Assembly: GCA_033977485.1 (NCBI GenBank)
Contig: CM066982.1
Span: forward strand, 13,755,218 to 13,819,217
From: Hydrangea macrophylla
Lineage: Eukaryota > Streptophyta > Magnoliopsida > Cornales > Hydrangeaceae
Length of the DNA stretch: 64,000 nt
Direction: 5' to 3'
The position numbers were made by a program, and so were the translations under genes. The notes below the pieces were generated by a model. The model made no database searches. It was not told where the DNA came from and saw only the letters and a program-made list of their open reading frames with translations. Shown here in pieces: positions 38,335-49,252 of this stretch; position 1 is the first letter of the stretch; each line of letters opens with the position of its first letter.

Positions 38335-38352
38335 ATGCGAACATCGGTCCAA

Positions 38353-38421
38353 GGAGGATTCTTTTCGGAGGAATTTCAGGTAAACTCGCTATGTCCTAAA
38401 CGTTTCTTAGCGCATCAAGTG
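38353..38421 (+). repeat. PSAL: Second, partial copy of the psaL 3' end
   Basis: GGATTCTTTTCGGAGGAATT and TATGTCCTAAACGTTTCTTA repeat, with mutations and a short internal deletion, the last coding bases of the psaL copy at about 38250-38334. This suggests a local tandem duplication of the gene tail. Confidence 0.65.
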
Positions 38422-39721
38422 GATATGACTTTCTTGATGGTATCTAAATGTATGTGATGTTGGTGATGAAAATGAAAATGTTTGTAAATTTGAACAACCA
38501 ATTTATTCAATTTGTCCAATGTGAATTTCCAATTCCTCTTAGTTAGGTATGTATAATTCCTACAATTTTATTAGTGACAAGATCAATCTTTTTAACCTTA
38601 CAATGAACAATATGGACCGGGCACTATTTTTTCACCGGCTTTCTTCCACAGCTATTACATTCCTTAATTTTACGGGTTGCCAAAGGGTAGACACTTGTGC
38701 ATCAACATAGTGTATGTCATATTAAGTTCTAGGATGCGTTATGTGTGTGTCTATTCGGATTGGAAATGCACGGGATGTTTTACTCAAGGTAACTTTCGAG
38801 TTTCAGTTGAGAATGTCGTATGCCCTCTCTTGGTTTTTTCAAAGGAAACAAGAGACTTATTTAGGCTAGCATGGTGATGTTGTAGCTTTTGGTTTTTTTT
38901 ACCTTTGTTTTCACTTTTGGAGTGAATTCCTCTCATCTCATCTTAGTGTCAATCATGAAAATAAACTTTTTGGAGTGAATTCCTCTCATCTCATCCCAGA
39001 GTCAAAAACAAAAATCGAAAACCAAAAACTGCAACGTGACCATGCAAGCCCTTATAGCTATGAGCTAGAGTAGAATTAGTAACATACAAAACTATGTTGT
39101 AATAGAGTTTAGTTGGAAATACAATGTTTGTAGTCAAGATGTACATATACTGTATACATGGGAGGCACTCCCTTTTGTTCCTTTTCAGTACAAATTATAT
39201 GAACATACAAAAACTCTGAAAGATACCTTGAAAATTATATTCCACTCTTAGTTATACTTTGCAGTAATCCTTTAACGGTATCCAAAAACAAATGGCGGCA
39301 TGAACCACGTGAAAGTCACATGCCTCCAAAAAATAAATTTAATAAGGCTATACACGTGCTACTACTCTGTAGTTGCACCGAAATTTCATTTTGGACCTTG
39401 TAGTATTAAATGCTTCATTTTGCTCTAATTGCGGTTCTATAATTTTATTTGGTTGATTATTTAGGTTATTTTCTTTGTCAAACTTCTCCTTGTTGTTAAT
39501 GCAGGATTGCCTTACAAATGTTAGCTTTCTGTCTTTTCTTTTTTCTTTTTGTTAAGAAACAAATTCATTCAACAAAAGGAAAGAAGCAAAAAAAAAAACA
39601 GGTTAGCTTTCTAAAAGAAAAGAAAAGGTTGTTGGTGATATATACACTGGGCATACCACACTATTATAAGCTTTCTAAAAATGTTTTTAAAAAAATGTTA
39701 AAAAAAAAAATATTGGGTAAA

Positions 39722-39723
<2 letters not shown>
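38422..39723. other. Intergenic; only one MITE recognised
   Basis: No gene supported. It holds the MITE at 38864-39051 and AT-rich unique-looking sequence. Short open frames have no recognisable domain. Confidence 0.5.
38864..39051. mobile_element. Harbinger-like MITE (GGGCTTGCATG family), copy 1
   Basis: The left end GGCTAGCATGGTGATGTTG and right end CAACGTGACCATGCAAGCCC are imperfect inverted repeats. TTA (38861-38863, 39052-39054) is the 3-bp duplication. It shares both ends and the TTTTGGAGTGAAT core with the element at 63382-63525, and has an internal duplication of that core (about 38924 and 38969). Confidence 0.82.

Positions 39724-39724
<1 letters not shown>

Positions 39725-39777
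<53 letters not shown>
39725..39777. repeat. (GA)n microsatellite, about 53 bp
   Basis: A perfect GA run about 100 bp past the stop codon of the CRIB gene. Translations through it are artefacts. Confidence 0.95.
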
Positions 39778-39782
<5 letters not shown>

Positions 39783-39880
39783 TTTGTAATCTCATCATTG
39801 TGTAATAAAATAAACACACACCACCATCCACATCATTGTTCAATAAATCTACAATTTCTCTTTTCTTCTTTTCAACAAAT

Positions 39881-40948
39881 CTAAGAGGAAAGAGTAAAGT
39901 TTGGTGTATCTGCATCATTTGAGGCCATGGCAAGCTCAAATTGTCTCAAAGAAAGAGGAGTGAGAGAGAGCATCTCAGGAGATATCAGATTATTGAAGTC
40001 CTTTATTATGGGGTTTGTTGTTGCAGAACCATCCAATCCAATGTGTGTCACATGCTTTACATCTGTTGGCAAACCTATTTCCATCTCCATTTCCAATTCT
40101 TCCATCTCTTCCTTGTACACTGAAAAAAAAAAAAGACAAGAGAATGTATAAAACATACAGAATTACTGGGGAAGTTGCAAAAAAAGCCACAGAAAAAAAC
40201 TTTGTTACCCACAATTTTTGTTGGAGATTTCTTTTTTCTTTTCTGTTCTTTTTTCTCGAGGGGTCGAGGGTTGATAAGGTAAATCGAGAGCCATTTAGGA
40301 TTGTTTGGTAAATCTTAGATACGCACAATTACCCGCAAACCATGTATATCAATTAACCAGAAAAATAGACAAATAGTAGTTTTAGTGTCCTTTAAGGGAA
40401 AGAACGGAAAACAAAACACTACTAAAAATAACTTTATTTGTTTGGTTATAACAAAAAATGGGGATGGAAAAGAAAATATGGCAAACATCATATTAAAATT
40501 TTGAATTTTATGAGTCATTACCTATTTTCATGAGTTACTATTTATGGTGCAATTTTTTTTTTTTTTTGGGATGTTATTGAAGTATAGAGGAAAATAATAT
40601 AGTCAAACTCTAGGAAAAGAGGTTCCCTGTCCATTATTCCCTTCACAAAATACGCAAACCAAACGGAGCCTTGGGACGAAGTGGAATTGCTAGATGAATA
40701 TGTATACAAAAAGAGAAAAATATAGACATCTAAATTACCCACTTAGTGAGACTTACCAAATAGTTGAGAGAAGCTTTTGAAACTCTTGAACAGCCTTTGA
40801 ATACCAGTGGAAATGTTGGGCTTTGGAAGAACCAACAGCCTGAACGAACTCCTCATGTTTACACTAGACAAGCTCTCTTTATCTTCTTCTACTTGAATTC
40901 CTTTACAAACTATATATCAATGCACAGAACCTTATTAGCGATTGCAAT

Positions 40949-40995
<47 letters not shown>

Positions 40996-41118
40996 GGCTG
41001 ATGGGTTTGTGTCTGGTTTTGAACTTCTAGGCTGCTGGACACTAACAGCCACACTAGAGTGAGAAATGCAACCTGCAGAAAAGGGGAGAATTACAAGTCT
41101 TTCCATTCGATCTCTCAT
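39881..41118 (-). CDS. ROP-interactive CRIB motif-containing protein (RIC2/RIC4 group)
   Basis: Three exons on the minus strand: 41118-40992, about 40882-40757 and 40119-39881. Together they give 492 nt, or 163 residues. The protein starts MRDRMERLVILPFSAGCISH, the N-terminal signature of RIC2/RIC4-type proteins. The second exon encodes GIQRLFKSFKSFSQLF. The third carries the CRIB motif EIGLPTDVKHVTHIGLDG, which binds GTP-loaded ROP GTPases at the plasma membrane and links them to cytoskeleton and polar growth. It ends SLRQFELAMASND. Splice sites are GT-AG (donor GTAAGT after exon 2, acceptor TTTCAG before exon 3). The exon 2 start was chosen because it keeps frame; its acceptor lacks a good pyrimidine tract. 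A GA microsatellite fills most of the about 109-bp intron 1, and a MITE fills more than half of intron 2. Family certain; subgroup from memory. Confidence 0.9.
40298..40670. mobile_element. Harbinger-like MITE (GGCTCTGTTTGG family) in CRIB gene intron 2
   Basis: Left end GGATTGTTTGGTAAA and right end CAAACCAAACGGAGCC form degenerate inverted repeats. Flanks are TTA on the left and TTG on the right, consistent with a mutated TTA duplication. It occupies about 373 of the roughly 637 intron bases. Confidence 0.6.
40955..40990. repeat. (GA)n microsatellite next to the exon 1 donor
   Basis: The run ends two bases before the exon 1 boundary, so on the transcribed strand a CT repeat begins right after the GT donor. 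Confidence 0.9.
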
Positions 41119-41687
41119 TTCTTCATGAACTTCTAGAGAGAGAGAGAGAGAGAAAAGAGGGGTGGTGGTTAAGGAAAATGAAATTGTTGGAAGTGGAATG
41201 GGTTTGTTATAGTGGTTTCAGCTGGCTTTTGTATTAAGTTAGAATAATTCTCTGAGTGGAAAGTCAAGACTCTTCAAGTTTGGTGAGAGAGACAGAGAGA
41301 GACAAAGAAAGATCTTTGAGCTCCAACTGAAGTTTTGTGTTTGGATGAGCAATCACAAAAAGTAGGTTCAATTGCTAAGTTTTAACCTACTTACAGTCCC
41401 AACCCACTCCATACCTCTCTCTCACTCTCTCTCTCTCTCTCTCCAAGTGGGCTCAACCCTTCACTTGCCTCTCTTACACTAGAAGCCACCATTTAAATCT
41501 CTCATCCCTTTCTTGTCTTTCATTTTCTTTTCTTTTTTTATCTGGGTGAGAGAAAGAAATGAAGTACTAACTAATTATAAACTTAAACTCAACTCCACCT
41601 CAAAATGAGTATGTCACAAGTAAACATTTGTATGTAACTCAGCTATGGAGCCCATACATGGGTATTCTTGATTTTTAAGTACACACA

Positions 41688-41730
<43 letters not shown>

Positions 41731-43115
41731 TTTACCCTCTTATGCTAATAGAACAAGCATAAACATACTGATGGCACGTAAGTACCATAATAGACTAATA
41801 ATTTGGTTCAGAAAGAGAACACACCTGTACCCAAAAAAAAGTTAACATCACAAAAGAAAAGAGAAAGACAGAGACAGTCCTACCTTGTTTCATAGCTGTA
41901 TCCAAATCTAGTCCAAATCTACTATAAACAGATACAGAGAAAGCTATAATTTAAACTATGGAAAACCCAAAAAGACATTTTCTACATACTTGAATATGTA
42001 GAACCAGTCACTTATGAACACAAAACTAGTTATCAGCCTTCCCAAACAGCCCCTGAGATATGAGCTTAAACTAATGCGTACAATATCTCACTAAAACAGG
42101 ACAAATCAATCATTAGATAATAAAGTAAGCCTCTGCACACCAGGAGGCAAGAATAAGCATCCAACAAAAAGAGCTTCAATTAATGCATAGGTAACAAACA
42201 CCACCTACATATAAGGGGTTTTTATTTTTTTAATAATCCCATTTCATATTTAAAGAGTCCCATTTCTTGATTCAATCATTGGTTTGCATGTTCTTCTCTT
42301 ACTTCTTTTGCATGTCAAAAACCAAGTTGACCAATACTCAGGACTAATACAGAGAGAAATTTGTGTAAATAGCATTGAGTTCTTTTGCATTTTGTGTATT
42401 AGATTACAGAGAGAAAATTTCCTTTGAAAAGTTAGAGAGGGAGACTCATAATACAATTGTCAATAGAAGAATTTTATCAAATATTTAAGAATGGTGACAG
42501 TTCATCAATTGGCCCAAACATCATTCTAAGCAGATCTCTGTCTGTAATTTAAAAGTAGAAACAAAGATAACATGTTTTCCAAAAGAAAAGATAACAACTA
42601 AATCAAAATGCATCTAACAAACAAAAAAAAAATGACAAAGTCGTTGAATTAACATTTGTTAGAAACTCATTATGGACGTGCAAAAGTCCATTAAGTTGCC
42701 CCCATCAAAAAAAAAAGTACAATCCAACATCGGGATGGTAAGGCTCAAAACAGGTTGTGGTTCTTAAGCGACCGGTTCTATACATTCAAGTGACTGGTAG
42801 ATCATTTTATTGCAAAGGAGTCCGTATCCGATATGCTATCATTTTTAACACAAGTTTTTGTCAAACCAACATGATTTTGGTTTTTTTTTTTTTTTATGAA
42901 AACCAGATGTAAGAGTGAAACTGAATCTTATCCTATTTATGCATTCCCAAACAGGCCCAACATATAACTCATTGGAGATGTGATGTTAAGCATAATTGTA
43001 TTGCAGCAGCCAGAAGGCGGGACTTCATCCTGCCCCATATATAGCTATTTATCAACAGCAATTTTGTATTTCTGCATATAAAAGCAATGTTTGTGAAACT
43101 TTAAAAGTTGCTAAC
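41119..43115. other. Upstream region of the CRIB gene; microsatellites, no gene
   Basis: Transcript-strand CT or GA runs at 41133-41153, 41405-41443 and 41682-41726 could belong to the 5' leader or promoter; GA/CT tracts are common there in plants. A four-codon upstream frame (ATG AAG AAA TGA, 41125-41114) overlaps the CRIB start codon by ATGA. Nothing else recognisable. Confidence 0.45.
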
Positions 43116-44577
43116 CTGCAAATTGAAAGAAAGCTCTTCTAGTTTCTTCATCCACTTTGCCTTTGGTTTCTTCTGTTGTTACTGGAAAGACTCAGAAAGG
43201 GTCGAATTATCATACATAGTTTTAATTCGTTGTAATTGAAAAGAAAAAAGAAAAGAAAAAGACACACACAAATAAAATAAAATAAAAAAAGAGGCAAAGA
43301 ACACACCTCATGTAGGCTTATTATGAGAAAAATGCCGGTAAATGAGACTGTTTCAACTAAAGGTCTCTGGAACACAGTCTACAAATAAATGAAAACAAAA
43401 GAACATTGTCATAAATTTTAAAATTTTGACAAACTAATATACAATTCAAGGTAGTGCAGTTTTTAATCCTCTCTAAAAGGTGCAATTTCTTCCCAATAGA
43501 GGTAAGTGATACCAACACAACATTATAAACAGAAGTCAATGATGACTTCAAAACCTCCTTATAGCCCAGGAGATCAAAGAATTTAGGGCGTAATTCGATT
43601 TTGGAATAATATTTTCGGCATGCATTCCAACAAATGTCATTACATCATCATCTTCAATTTCAACTTATTTGAAAGGTCGTCAAAAAAGCAAGTCTTACTC
43701 CCTAGTCCCTGGAGTGTTTCCTCTGTACTTAAATGTCATTTGAAAGCAAAAAAAAGGCGTGGTAAGGACTCGAGCAAAGAGAAGGGAGGTGACTCACAGA
43801 ATTCTAAATTTTAATTTCTTATTTGGCATGTTTTCTTTTCCTTCCCATTTTCCTCATTAACCAAACAAAGAAAAGTGGTTTCCTAGGGGGATTTTTTTTC
43901 TGTCTATTCGCTCACTAAATACATGAACCAAACAGTGCCTAAAAATGTCCAACCACTCTCCACAGGTTCTACATGCACTTCGCTTCCATTCTTTCTCTAC
44001 GAATACCTTTCAGCACTCTTCAACAGTGTCTACCTCATCATTGCCTCTTGAATTCATGAAGCTCTGATTTATACTGACTTTGATAGACACCAAACAGAGA
44101 GAAGGATACCTAGACTTCTTAATACCAACCCTGAAATTACAGATATTGAAAATGGAATGTGACCTCTTTTAAGCTTGTACCATATTCAAACTAAGCCCTC
44201 ACCAAACCTCCAGAAATGACCAGCAAATGTCTAAATCAATTTAGCTTCAATGGAAAGCAAACACCTAGAAATCCAAAAATTATAGCAAAAGAATTCATAG
44301 GCAATAATCAAGAAAATTGAAGAACCAAGAACAAAGATCTTAATAAAACCAAGCGGGAGAGAGACTATCGAATCCTACACATAGAAAACCAACTAAAATA
44401 CTTTTAAAACCATGCCACGCGAATTCACATTATTTTCAATGTCAAAATAGCTAAAGCTTTTTGACAAGGACAATAAGACTGAGAAGGCAAGAACAAACTA
44501 TGTGATTCCTATGCAGACTATAAGAAATGAATGTCCAAAATTTACTCTCAGGAAGATATCATGTATTGCTGAATTGA

Positions 44578-44613
<36 letters not shown>

Positions 44614-44820
44614 TTTTCTTCATTTTTTCCGGAAATGGCAGCTTGATAATGGTGAATCTTTTCAAACAGTTCAATGCTATTTTTGGTACATGAGCTTAGA
44701 AAAACAAAGGCTAGGAATATAATAATTTTAAGTGGCTCACACTAGAAAGGATCCTCAAGGAAATAGCTGTGATTTTAAGGAATTTTCATTTATAACAATT
44801 ACCTCGGAGGCCGGAGCCAT
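43116..44820 (-). CDS. Weak candidate: small spliced gene of unknown function
   Basis: Three short minus-strand segments have exon-like edges and agree in phase. 44820-44803 reads MAPASE with a GT donor. 43378-43307 reads TVFQRPLVETVSFTG and onward, between an AG acceptor (TTTGTAG) and a GT donor. 43172-43116 (or from 43181) reads KPKAKWMKKLEELSFNLQ and ends CAG before GT. All junctions fall in phase 0 if the third segment starts at 43172. I recognise no domain and find no terminal exon before the CRIB gene, so the model is incomplete and may be chance. An alternative frame in the third segment (TTEETKGKVDEETRRAFFQF) is also open. Confidence 0.25.
43586..43939. mobile_element. Harbinger-like MITE, GGCTCTGTTTGG family, diverged copy
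   Basis: Left GGGCGTAATTCGATTTTGG and right GAACCAAACAGTGCC are weak inverted repeats. The interior resembles other copies (ATTTTCCTCATTAACCAAAC). Flanks TTA and TAA do not match exactly. Confidence 0.45.
44578..44612. repeat. (TG)n microsatellite
   Basis: A clean TG run of about 33 bp in intergenic DNA. Confidence 0.9.
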
Positions 44821-45048
44821 TGCTATATGGAATGCTTAAAACTCGAGCTAGCAAAGCACAAGACTGCAGGTTGGACTGCAGTTACTTTGTGCATTAAGTC
44901 CACCCCTCCCCAAGATCGCAGCACTCCACATAGTTAGGAACCACAAAGTGTAATGGCTTTTAAACAAATTACCGACATTCTGATTTATCCATATGCCGTG
45001 TATCCCAAAAGATGTCAACAGGGGTGAACTAGATAGCTTCTTACTTAA

Positions 45049-45328
45049 GGCCTGTTTGGAATCACTTCAATGCACATTTGGTCCCAATAGTGCTTTTGGG
45101 ATCCAAAACTCATATATTAGCCTGTTTGGATTATTAGGGAAAGTAATTTAGAATCCCAAAAGCCCGTTTTGGCTAAGCAGGTCCGGAGGTGCTTCATCTG
45201 AACATGATGTGAGCAAACATATTAGGGGGTTTAATGAATTTTTCTTAATTTTCGGTGTGCCCTTGTAATTAGGGCTTCTACTTGTACTTATGCATAAATA
45301 CTAAGCCACAGCCCATCCAAACGGGTCC
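45049..45328. mobile_element. Harbinger-like MITE downstream of the PPR gene
   Basis: Ends GGCCTGTTTGGAATC and CCATCCAAACGGGTCC are inverted repeats; TAA flanks both sides (45046-45048, 45329-45331). Length 280 bp. It ends about 60 bp from the PPR stop codon, so it may lie in the 3' untranslated region. Confidence 0.8.
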
Positions 45329-45390
45329 TAATCACATTGACACTTGATCTATGATTCACAGGCCCAGATGGATCAGAAAACCCAATTTTT

Positions 45391-48102
45391 TCACCAATAA
45401 TCTCCACAAGAGCAGTTCCCATGCTTAAAATGATGAAACCGATGAATATCTCTAACAATTATCTCCCTAACCAAAAGACGAGAAGTATATTTGACAAAGT
45501 TATGACAGTCTGTACAAATTCGGAGGTTCTTCATAACCCTAATCGGTGTTCCACAACTTGTGTTCATGAGACCATAAGCTATTGCAAGTTTTTCACTGTG
45601 GAAACCCAAAATAACTTCTTTTTGTTCTTCCTCGACATCTTGCATCACCAAACTTAAATCAATTGAATACCCAATTTCCTTTAATTTTCCTATTAACTTG
45701 TCCAAGTAAGAATATGTTTCAGCTTCCCGAGGGTGAGACCTATCGCCCATGACGAAAGTGTGAACTTGATTCTTCAATTGGATCCAAGATTGGCCCGGGT
45801 GTTTTTTAACTCCCCTTTCTTTCATAAGACCCCTAAGCTTAGCTGCCTCATCAAATCTATGATTGATTGCTAAAGTGTTCGATAACAGAATATACGGTTC
45901 AGCCTCAGATGGTTCTAGTTCAATTAGTTTTTGAGATACCCATCTGGCCATTTCAACGTTTTTGTGAATACGGCAAGAAGATAAAAATGCTCTCCAAACG
46001 GCACTTAGATGTGAGATACCATTCTCGTATATAAAATGCTTAATCCCATCCAAGCGACCTGCTCGGCCATAAAGATCCACCATACATGTGAAGTGTTCAA
46101 CTCCAGGCTTGATGCTGTAAACTTCTTTCATTAACTTAAAATATTTGCAGCCTTCCTTTAACAAACCGGCATGACTACACGCAGTTAAAACACCTACAAA
46201 ACACACTTCATTCGGTGTAATCCCCTCATTAATCATTAATTCAAAAAGCCAAACGGCCTCCCTCCCTTCCCCATGTAAACCACAGCTAGATATCATTGAA
46301 GTCCATAACACAATATTCCGAACAGTAGCTTGTCTGAAGATTAACCAAGCGTCATCTATTTTTCCACATTTGGCATACATGTCAATCATCGATGAAGCCA
46401 AGAAAACATCGGGTTTGAGCCCGGTTTTCAGAATCTTGGCCAGTGTTACCAGAAAACTATAAGACCCTAGCGATCCCCGTTTTGGTACGATCGTTCCGAA
46501 ACGTGGTACACTAGCGAATTGGAACGCCAATTTGGGCGTTCCCGCTTTAAATCACCTAATATTGTGATAGCACCACTAAAATCTAGTGAACTTATAACAC
46601 TACAAAATGTACGTAGATTATATTTTCTCATTTAGAACTTTACTTGACAATAAAATGATTAGAAAATCATCACATTTTAATCTATCATACTACTTCCCCC
46701 TCTTAAGATGGGAAGAAGTATACCCCCACCGTACCACATTTTGTAGCACGTGGCGATCCGCGTTCCCGATCCCGTTCCTCGTTCCGAATAGATCCGCGAT
46801 CCAGGTAACCTTGATCTTGGCATGGATTTGCCGACCGAGCTCCAAAAGCCCGCAACTAGCACATGTAGAAATTATGCTTGAGAGGGTAAATTTGTCCAAC
46901 TCAAACTGTTCACAAACCATGGTGCTAAAAATCTTTAAAGCATCTTCGAACCTACCATTTTGAACATACCCAATAACCATCAAGCTCCATGATACAGAAC
47001 CGACCAAGGAATTTCCCAAATATATCTTGGAATTGGGTGTTCTCACAACGCTTGGAGGCAAATTTTGGAAAATTAATGAAGCCTTATCCATTTTCCCACA
47101 TTTGAAATACATATCAATAAGTGAATTCCTAACAAAATTATCGTTATTGATTCCAATCCTCAGCACCCGGCCATGAATTTCTTTCCCTAGTTCCAGAGCT
47201 GATAAAGAAGAAACCAAAGCTAAAGCTATTGTAAACGTAACTTCATTTAAAACAGGTCCAATTTCCACCATCAGACAGAGAAGATTCAATGCAATTCCAT
47301 CAAACCCATTTTGCATAAGCCCATCTATGATTGTATTCCAACTCGCAACATCTTTTACGGGCAACAATTCGAATAAATTCAGAGACTTCTTTGTATCTCC
47401 AATCTGTAAATATGCTCCAATCATTATATTCCATGATATAGTATCTTTCTCAGTTAGCAACTCAAATAATCTTTCAGCATAATCCAATGTCCTGCATTTC
47501 ACATAGTGATCAAGGATTGAGTTGGCCAAAACAACATCTAAACTAATCCCATTACGTAGTATCCACCCATGAATTGCCTTACCCATTCCTGTCTCATTTA
47601 AACTAGAACAACACTTCAAAACCGTCGAAAAAGTGAATTGATTTGGACTAAATCCTTCTCTTTGCATATGGGTAAAGATATCCAATGCCATTTTAGGGGA
47701 CCCAATTCGCGTAAAACCCGATATAAGAATTGTCCAAGTTCGAACATCTCTTACAGGAATTTCATCAAACAGGTGTTGTGCATTACCCAAATCTTGGGAT
47801 TTCACGTAAAGACTCAAAAGATAATTACCCACTTGCAAGTGATGAAAAGAACCGTTCTTGATCACTTGGGCATGAATGATTTCAACTGAAAATCTATGTT
47901 TCGAATTGACCAATGAGTTCAACGATTTGGGTTCTGGATTTTCAAACTCAAAAGAAGATGAAGTGTAATTTGCGTAAGATTTGAAATGGTAACTATCAAA
48001 CATACAACATCTTAATTTTACATTTGTGTGAAAGAAGCCAGCGCTCACACAGCTCCATCGCATTTTACCACCTTTGTCACCAATATGACTGACATTCATC
48101 AA
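45391..48102 (-). pseudogene. DYW-class pentatricopeptide repeat gene split by a hAT MITE
   Basis: One frame runs from ATG at 48102 to the stop at 45391-45393, broken only by a 373-bp hAT element (46441-46813) whose sequence adds stops near 46690. Without the insert and one duplication copy the protein is 776 residues, a normal PLS-DYW length. The first ~60 residues look like an organelle presequence. Repeated PPR units follow (for example LISGFTRIGSPKMALDIF, SMIDMYAKCGKIDDAWLIF). The E/E+ region includes LMKERGVKKHPGQSWI. The DYW domain has HSEKLAIAYGL, CTDCH and the terminal CSCGDYW, the zinc-binding HxE...CxxC deaminase signature. Such proteins edit C to U in plastid or mitochondrial RNA. 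It has no introns, as usual. If the insert is spliced out (see findings) the gene could still work. The ortholog is not known. Confidence 0.88.
46441..46813. mobile_element. 373-bp hAT MITE inside the PPR coding exon
   Basis: Ends CAGTGTTACC (left) and GGTAACCTTG (right) are imperfect inverted repeats. ATCTTGGC at 46433-46440 and 46814-46821 is the 8-bp target duplication of hAT elements. Insert plus duplication is 381 bp, a multiple of three, so the flanking PPR reading frame keeps its phase. Confidence 0.92.
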
Positions 48103-49252
48103 CTCTCTTTTTTAGTAAATTTTTTGACATTCATTAACTCGGGCATTACTTTTATACAATCTCTTTAGGTGTGCTTCATTATTTACCTCTCACATCGGTG
48201 GAACCCAACAATTAAAAAAATAATAATAATAATACTAAGGAGTAACTCTAACCCTTATTACTTAAATTTTCACAAATTGGAATACCCATACTTACTCATT
48301 CAAGCTTGATTTAGTTGGGACCTCTCCACTGGTCATAGGACTCGTACCCAAATTTCTTTATAATATTATTTTTTTTTCTATTTGAGTATGGAATTTGAAT
48401 AAAGGTATCTTCATTCCTTGCATAAATTCATATTAAATTAAATTTGAGTACAAAACTTTTAAAATTTGAAATAAAGGCATGTCCAACCTTTACTCAAGTA
48501 CATAGAAAAAATGACTCAATGAATAGTATTATTTTAATTTGGTATGAGATTTGGTTAAAACTTACATTGGTATGGATTTGGTTCTATAATTGAAGAGCAT
48601 TTTTAGGAATTTTGAACCAAATTTAGGTTTAAAGGGTTTGGTTCAAGGTTGGGGATGATTTTAAAAGTTAAAACTATTTTCCATTTTCACCTGAGCCCGA
48701 ACCAAAATATTAATATATTTAAATCTAGCTAATCGAAATTTGTTTAATTTCGAACATCGGTACAGCATAGTGAAACCAACCAAAACCCAAACCTAAATAT
48801 AGCCTAAAAAAATATCTAACCCAAGATAACCGAACCGATTTTCTGAAGTATATTTCAATTAGGAATTCGGTATAGATTCTACCAAATCGAACCGAAGAAT
48901 TCGAAATTTTTTTACCCGAATACAAATCGAATTATACGAACGTCTGACCCTAACCGAACTTACCATTCTTAGGCAAAACTGATATAGATAGACTATAATT
49001 CTATTGTAAAGAAACCGCCTCTCTTGCCATATGCAACCACTTTTTCCTACCGGAAAAAAGCGGAGTAATTAAAAGGTAAATTATAATGTCCTCCAAGATG
49101 TTTGCATATGCTGCAGTTCTATTCCTGAGGTATGAGATATTATAACTTCCCCTTTTTTCTGTAGTTTTACTCCTCCCATATGTTAATTAGTAGTCATAAA
49201 ATTAACATTGCTATGTTGTGAATGTTGTACCCATATTGCATCACTGATAAAA
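48103..49252. other. Upstream region of the PPR gene; no gene
   Basis: AT-rich. A 300-bp part (48720-48960) is rich in AACC and CCAAA words that resemble old MITE sequence, but no ends were found. Confidence 0.45.

Noticed and set aside
39518..39805. Open frames through the GA run (poly Arg-Glu, poly Ser-Leu)
   Set aside because: Microsatellite translation artefacts; the same applies to 19953-20213 and 40764-41030.
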